64,000 nucleotides of DNA. Source: Neisseria flavescens (GTDB lineage: Bacteria; Pseudomonadota; Gammaproteobacteria; Burkholderiales; Neisseriaceae). This document shows, piece after piece, positions 59,305 to 64,000 of the stretch; position 1 is the first letter of the stretch, and each line of letters opens with the position of its first letter. The stretch lies in NCBI RefSeq assembly GCF_005221285.1, contig NZ_CP039886.1:1736001-1800000 (forward strand), written 5' to 3'. Below the pieces are notes generated by a model. The model did not search any database and had not been told where the DNA came from. It was given only the letters and a program-made list of their open reading frames with translations. Both the position numbers and the translations under genes were made by a program.

Positions 59305-61938
59305 ATGGAACTGAAATTTGAAGAACTGCCCTATCAGCTTGATGCGGTAAATGCCGTTGCGAATCTTTTTGCAGGGCAGCCGAACCATACTCGGACATTT
59401 GATTTGACCAGTCAGGGGACAGGGCGGTTTGTCGGCAACGGCTTGGATTTGGATTGGGAAACGCTAGGCCGGAATCTGAATGCGGTACAAAAGCAAAACG
59501 GACAGCTTGAAACGGAAATCGGCGCACACGGGCTGAATTTTTCTTTGGAAATGGAAACGGGTACGGGCAAAACCTATGTCTATCTGCGCACGATTTACGA
59601 ATTGAACCGCAGTTACGGCTGGAAGAAGTTTGTGATTGTCGTGCCGAGCGTGCCGATACGCGAAGGCGTGTTGAAAAGTTTGGAAATTACGAAAGCGCAT
59701 TTTGACGGGGTGTTCGGCAGGCCCGTGATGCGTTATGCGGAATATTCAAGCAGCCGGCTGTCGGACTTGCGCGCTTTTGCGGTAAACGACCACATCGAGA
59801 TTTTGGTGATCAATATCCAGTCGTTTGAAAAAGACGGAAACGTTATCAACAAGGTAAACGAAAGCGGGGAAGCGCCGATTAAGTTTATTCAGAAAACGTC
59901 TCCCATCGTCATCATCGACGAGCCGCAAAATATGGAAACGGAAGGCCGTCTGAACGCTTTGGAATCGCTCCATCCGCTTTTTACCCTGCGCTATTCGGCA
60001 ACGCATAAAAACCCTTACCACAAGGTTTACAGCCTGAATCCTGTGCAGGCATACAATTTGAAGCTGGTAAAGCAAATCGAAGTCTTGCCGGTATTGGCGG
60101 AAAACGATGTGAACGGCGCATTTGCGGAGCTGCTGGAAGTGAAACAGGCGGCCAAAGGCCGTCTGAAAGCAGATTTGAACATTCATTATCAGGATAAAAA
60201 GGAAACCAAGAAGAAAAAGGTATCCGTCAAATCGGGAGACGATTTGTTTGAAAAATCGGGCGGCAACGAAGCCTACCGCCACGGTTTCATCATTGACGGC
60301 ATGGATTTCGAGAATCAGGAATTGGCGTTCTCAAGCGGTAAAACCATTACGCGCGGCGGAGACGGTGATGCGGTGCGTGATGAAATCATGAAAAACCAAA
60401 TTCGCGAGACGGTAAGGGAGCATTTGGCGAAGGAAAAACGGCTGAATCCGCTGGGGATTAAGGTGTTGTCGCTGTTCTTCATCGACTGCGTAGAGAATTA
60501 CCGTGCGGCAGACGGAACAGCAGGCAAGTTTGCCCTTTGGTTTGAAGAAATCTATCGAGAGCTTGCAGGCAATACCGATACGGCGGGCGTACACGACGGC
60601 TATTTCTCACAAGACAAGAAAGGTCGTCTGAAAAACACCGACGGTACAACGCAGGCGGACAACGATACCTACCGCCTCATTATGCGCGACAAGGAAACCC
60701 TGCTTTCCTTCGGCAGCCCGCTGCGCTTTATCTTTTCCCATTCCGCGCTGAAAGAAGGCTGGGACAACCCCAATGTATTCCAAATCTGCACGCTCAACGA
60801 AACCCGCTCGCCGCTGAAAAAGCGGCAGGAAATCGGGCGCGGGCTGCGTATAGCCGTCAATCAGGAAGGGCGGCGCGTGCGCGATGAAAAAGTGAATGTG
60901 CTAACCGTGGTTCCGAACGAAAGCTACGAATCGTTTGCTGCCAACCTGCAAAAGGAATACGAAGACGAATGCGGCATTACCTTCGCCGCCGAAAACATCA
61001 AGGACGGCAATAAAAAGAAAAAACAGTTATTCCGCAAAGATTTCCCGCTCGACCCCGAATTTCAGGCAATTTGGGACAAGTTGAAATACAAAACGCGCTA
61101 CCGCGTGCACTTCGATACGGAAGAATTGATTAAACAGGCTTCGACGGCAGTAGCAGGCCTGCCCGAAATCCAGAAGCCGAAAATCCGCATCCAAAAAGCA
61201 CATTTGAAACAAATAACAACCGAGGGTATCAAAACGGTTGAAACTAAAAGCTACAGCCGCGACATGGACGTTCAATGGGAAATTCCGGACATACTCGGCG
61301 AAATCCAAAGAAAAACGGGGCTGACGCGGCGCACGGTGTACGAAATCATCACACAGTCGGGTCGTCTGAAAGATGTGGCAGGCAATCCGCAACGCTTCAT
61401 CGACCTTACCGCCGAAGCGGTAAACCGCAGCCTGTACGCGTTGATGGCGGCAGGAATCGAGTATGAACGGACGGACGAGGCGTACGATCAAAAGCTGTTG
61501 GAAGACATGGAGCGCGAAGGTATCGAGTTTTACGAAAACGGTTTTACATTCACAGTAAGCAATCCGCAAAAAACCATTTGCGAAAACTACATCCCTTTGG
61601 ATTCCGGCACGGAAAAAGCCTTTGCCCAAAATTGCGAGGATTATGATGCGAAAAATGAAGGAGGCGTGGCGTTTTACTTCAAACTGCCCGGCTGGTTCAA
61701 AATCCCGACCCCGCTGGGCAACTACAATCCCGATTGGGCGGTGGTAAAACAGGTTCAGGACAAAGTGTATTTCGTTGCGGAAACCAAAAACACCGGCAAA
61801 GGCATTCAGGCGGGGGTAGATGCGGGCAAGCTGCGCGAAAACGAACGGCTGAAAATCGAATGCGGCAAGCGGCATTTTGCGGCATTGGACGGGCTGGAAT
61901 ATCGTGAGACGGATGATGTGGGCAGTTTGGAAAAATAA
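59305..61938 (+). CDS. res: Type III restriction enzyme Res subunit
   Basis: An 877-residue Res protein starting at ATG 59305, with AGGGAG upstream, 10 bases after the mod stop. Walker A is METGTGKTYVYL (residues 83-94), the DEAD-like box is IIDEPQNMET, and RQEIGRGLRIAVNQEG is helicase motif VI. The C-terminal part (NYNPDWAVVKQVQDKVYFVAETKNTGKG) contains the PD-(D/E)xK nuclease core, with D and ExK residues visible. The gene looks intact although its Mod partner reads OFF. It needs Mod for target recognition. Confidence 0.93.
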   Translation: MELKFEELPYQLDAVNAVANLFAGQPNHTRTFDLTSQGTGRFVGNGLDLDWETLGRNLNAVQKQNGQLETEIGAHGLNFSLEMETGTGKTYVYLRTIYELNRSYGWKKFVIVVPSVPIREGVLKSLEITKAHFDGVFGRPVMRYAEYSSSRLSDLRAFAVNDHIEILVINIQSFEKDGNVINKVNESGEAPIKFIQKTSPIVIIDEPQNMETEGRLNALESLHPLFTLRYSATHKNPYHKVYSLNPVQAYNLKLVKQIEVLPVLAENDVNGAFAELLEVKQAAKGRLKADLNIHYQDKKETKKKKVSVKSGDDLFEKSGGNEAYRHGFIIDGMDFENQELAFSSGKTITRGGDGDAVRDEIMKNQIRETVREHLAKEKRLNPLGIKVLSLFFIDCVENYRAADGTAGKFALWFEEIYRELAGNTDTAGVHDGYFSQDKKGRLKNTDGTTQADNDTYRLIMRDKETLLSFGSPLRFIFSHSALKEGWDNPNVFQICTLNETRSPLKKRQEIGRGLRIAVNQEGRRVRDEKVNVLTVVPNESYESFAANLQKEYEDECGITFAAENIKDGNKKKKQLFRKDFPLDPEFQAIWDKLKYKTRYRVHFDTEELIKQASTAVAGLPEIQKPKIRIQKAHLKQITTEGIKTVETKSYSRDMDVQWEIPDILGEIQRKTGLTRRTVYEIITQSGRLKDVAGNPQRFIDLTAEAVNRSLYALMAAGIEYERTDEAYDQKLLEDMEREGIEFYENGFTFTVSNPQKTICENYIPLDSGTEKAFAQNCEDYDAKNEGGVAFYFKLPGWFKIPTPLGNYNPDWAVVKQVQDKVYFVAETKNTGKGIQAGVDAGKLRENERLKIECGKRHFAALDGLEYRETDDVGSLEK

Positions 61939-62227
61939 TTGGAGGAAATATTTGAAATTGCATTAAAGCCGTTTGAGAAGCCGATATTAGGGTTTTCAGA
62001 CGGCCGCGATTCACGATAATCAAACTTAACTATATGATATCAAATAAAAACAATTTCCTGCTTGTAGGTTAAAATCAGCCTATGCTAATATGCGCAACAA
62101 CAGGTTTTTACTGAATAATCTGTGCTAAAATGCAGGATTAGATGGAAAACTCTATCCGAATTCGGTACAATACCGACGAATTATTTCTCTTAAACAACCT
62201 GCCGCAAGGCGAAAAGGAACGACTGAT
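61939..62227 (+). promoter_or_regulatory. acpP upstream region
   Basis: An AT-rich spacer with a partial uptake sequence near 61996-62005. TGTGCTAAAAT (62121-62131) looks like an extended -10 element about 95 bases before the acpP start; a similar CTATGCTAATAT lies near 62080. No clear -35 was seen. GGCGAAAAGGAAC gives the ribosome site for acpP. Confidence 0.4.
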
Positions 62228-62464
62228 ATGTCAAACATCGAACAACAAGTTAAAAAAATTGTTGCTGAACAACTGGGCGTAAACGAAGCCGAAGTGAAAA
62301 ACGAATCTTCTTTCCAAGACGATTTGGGTGCTGACTCTCTGGACACCGTAGAACTGGTAATGGCTTTGGAAGAAGCTTTCGGCTGCGAAATCCCTGACGA
62401 AGACGCTGAAAAAATCACTACCGTACAATTGGCTATCGACTACATCAACGCCCACCAAGGCTAA
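62228..62464 (+). CDS. acpP: Acyl carrier protein
   Basis: A 78-residue acidic four-helix protein. Ser37 in LGADSLDTVELVM is the attachment site for phosphopantetheine, on which fatty-acid chains are built. AAGGAA is placed well before the ATG. fabF follows 162 bases downstream on the same strand, the conserved fatty-acid cluster order. Confidence 0.97.
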   Translation: MSNIEQQVKKIVAEQLGVNEAEVKNESSFQDDLGADSLDTVELVMALEEAFGCEIPDEDAEKITTVQLAIDYINAHQG

Positions 62465-62626
62465 TCGGTCGCACCAAACATCCAGCCTCTGCTGCGCCAT
62501 CGCAATAGAGGCTTTTACCTTATTATTAAACCCCTGAAATTTCAGACGGCATGGGTTTTGCCCGTTTTTACGAAGAAAATGAGCAAGGCTGCCGCGAAAA
62601 TCCCGACAACCAACAGCGAGATTATC

Positions 62627-63874
62627 ATGAGTCAGAGAAGAGTAGTCATCACAGGTCTTGGCCAAGTATCACCGGTCGGCAACGACGTCGCCACCGCATG
62701 GAGCAATCTGCTCGCAGGCAAAAGCGGCATCGGACGGATTACCCGCTTTGACGCATCCGACATCAACAGCCAAATCGCCGGTGAAGTTCGCGATTTCGAC
62801 ATCGGCCAATACATCAGCGCGAAAGAAGCACGCCGTATGGACGTGTTCATCCACTACGGTATCGCCGCCGCCCTGCAAGCCATCAATGATTCAGGCTTGG
62901 ATGATTTGGAAACCCTCGACAAAGACCGCGTCGGTGTCAACATCGGCTCCGGTATCGGCGGTCTGCCGAGCATCGAAGCGACCGGCAAAGCCGTTATCGA
63001 AGGCGGCGCGCGCAAAATCAATCCTTTCTTTATCCCAGGCTCGCTGATTAACCTGATTTCCGGCCATGTCACCATCCTCAAAGGCTACCGCGGCCCGAGT
63101 TATGGCATGGTTTCTGCCTGTACAACCGGCGCACACTCCATCGGCGACTCTGCACGACTGATTAAATACGGCGACGCAGACGTTATGATTGCCGGTGGTG
63201 CAGAAGGCGCGATCAGCACTTTGGGCGTTGGCGGTTTTGCTGCCATGAAGGCACTTTCCACCCGCAACGACGACCCTGCTACCGCTTCCCGTCCGTGGGA
63301 CAAAGGCCGCGACGGTTTCGTTATCGGCGAAGGCGCTGGCGTGCTGGTGTTGGAAGAATTGGAACACGCGAAAAAACGCGGTGCGAAAATTTACGCCGAA
63401 ATCGTCGGCTTCGGCATGAGCTCCGATGCCTACCACATTACCGCGCCTAACGAAGAAGGTCCTGCATTGGCCGTTACCCGCGCCCTGAAAGATGCCGGCC
63501 TGAATCCTGAAGACGTTGATTACGTCAACGCACACGGTACATCGACTCCTTTGGGCGATGCCAACGAAACCAAAGCCATTAAACGCGCTTTGGGCGATCA
63601 TGCGCGCAAAGTCATCGTCAACTCCACCAAATCCATGACCGGCCACTTGCTTGGCGCGGCCGGTGGCGTGGAAGCGTTGTACAGCGTGTTGGCAGTACAC
63701 GAGCAAAAATCTCCACCAACCATCAACATCTTTGAACAAGACATTGAAGCCGGTTGCGATTTGGACTACTGCGCCAACGAAGCGCGTGACGCGAAAATCG
63801 ACGTTGCCATCTCCAATTCCTTCGGCTTTGGCGGTACTAACGGCACATTGGTATTCAAACGCTTCAAAGACTGA
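62627..63874 (+). CDS. fabF: Beta-ketoacyl-ACP synthase II
   Basis: A 415-residue FabF starting MSQRRVVITGLGQVSPVGND (62627); a longer frame upstream includes an uptake sequence and is not protein-like. It elongates acyl-ACP with malonyl-ACP. The Cys-His-His triad is in VSACTTGAHSIGD, NAHGTSTPLGD and KSMTGHLLGAAGG; the glycine-rich ISNSFGFGGTNGTLVFK closes the fold. Expressed with acpP. Confidence 0.97.
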   Translation: MSQRRVVITGLGQVSPVGNDVATAWSNLLAGKSGIGRITRFDASDINSQIAGEVRDFDIGQYISAKEARRMDVFIHYGIAAALQAINDSGLDDLETLDKDRVGVNIGSGIGGLPSIEATGKAVIEGGARKINPFFIPGSLINLISGHVTILKGYRGPSYGMVSACTTGAHSIGDSARLIKYGDADVMIAGGAEGAISTLGVGGFAAMKALSTRNDDPATASRPWDKGRDGFVIGEGAGVLVLEELEHAKKRGAKIYAEIVGFGMSSDAYHITAPNEEGPALAVTRALKDAGLNPEDVDYVNAHGTSTPLGDANETKAIKRALGDHARKVIVNSTKSMTGHLLGAAGGVEALYSVLAVHEQKSPPTINIFEQDIEAGCDLDYCANEARDAKIDVAISNSFGFGGTNGTLVFKRFKD

Positions 63875-64000
63875 TAGAAGGTTTTAAGCCAAATTGAAAA
63901 GATGATATATTGACCTGTCAATTATTAAAATAAGTTAATTTCATATGTTTCTGTCTTTAATTGGTATTTAGTTATTGCATTTCCAACAGAAACGACAAAG

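Noticed and set aside
1..64000. tRNA, rRNA and CRISPR arrays
   Set aside because: I saw no T-loop GGTTCGAATCC-type signature, rRNA core sequence or regularly spaced repeats; a covariance search would be needed to exclude small RNAs.

Overview
This window is a chromosomal segment of a Neisseria species. The 12-mer DNA uptake sequence AGGCCGTCTGAA and its inverse occur dozens of times, very often as back-to-back inverted pairs that form terminators after genes. Gene content is also neisserial: an incomplete regulatory PTS, the capsule genes lipA/lipB next to rfbBAC and tex, a secreted ATP-dependent DNA ligase, and a type III mod/res pair with ACCGA repeats. The AG form of the uptake sequence clearly outnumbers the AT form (ATGCCGTCTGAA). 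That points to the commensal subflava/flavescens-like group rather than N. meningitidis or N. gonorrhoeae, but the species is inferred.

Layout. 1-8.4 kb: an iron-type ABC substrate-binding protein behind a Fur-box-like site, PTS genes (EIIA-Man, HPr, EI), hpt, a ThiP-like permease, cytochrome b561 and pdxA. 8.6-13.6 kb: an SppA-type peptidase, a lipoprotein with an LprI-like end, gltS and a Sel1-repeat protein. 14-22.5 kb: lipB, lipA, rfbC, rfbA and rfbB on the minus strand and tex on the plus strand, equivalent to meningococcal capsule regions B, D and E, with no transport (ctr) or polymer-synthesis genes among them. 22.7-30.1 kb: a small secreted Cys protein, a LysR/DoxX/nitroreductase cluster, cysS, a zeta-like toxin with a small partner gene, obg, and a TlpA/thioesterase operon. 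30.2-34.2 kb: the complete mlaFEDCBA lipid-transport operon.

34.2-38.1 kb is the most unusual part: AT-rich accessory DNA packed with orphan polymorphic-toxin tails and immunity genes. It holds a toxin tail overlapping an Imm35/YrhB-like gene, an HNH-nuclease-like tail next to a SMI1/KNR4 (SUKH) immunity gene, a 5'-truncated HxxD (Ntox15-like) DNase module with a candidate immunity gene, an RHS-core remnant, and a frameshifted gene fragment. A secreted protein of unknown function sits in the middle. Much of this is too short or too broken to appear as ordinary genes.

38.2-47.4 kb: a membrane glycosyltransferase, rpmE, an acetyltransferase, an intact IS5-family element using a -1 frameshift, a Tat-exported copper-storage-like protein, a BamE-like lipoprotein with an L,D-transpeptidase-like enzyme, an MBL hydrolase, the secreted ligase, a HAD phosphatase and rluC. 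48-57 kb: rne, mscL, fabI, ppk and a prolyl oligopeptidase. 57.3-62 kb: a phase-variable type III restriction-modification system. Its mod gene is switched OFF in this sequence by eight ACCGA repeats; res is intact. 62-64 kb: acpP and fabF. No tRNA, rRNA or CRISPR array was recognised.
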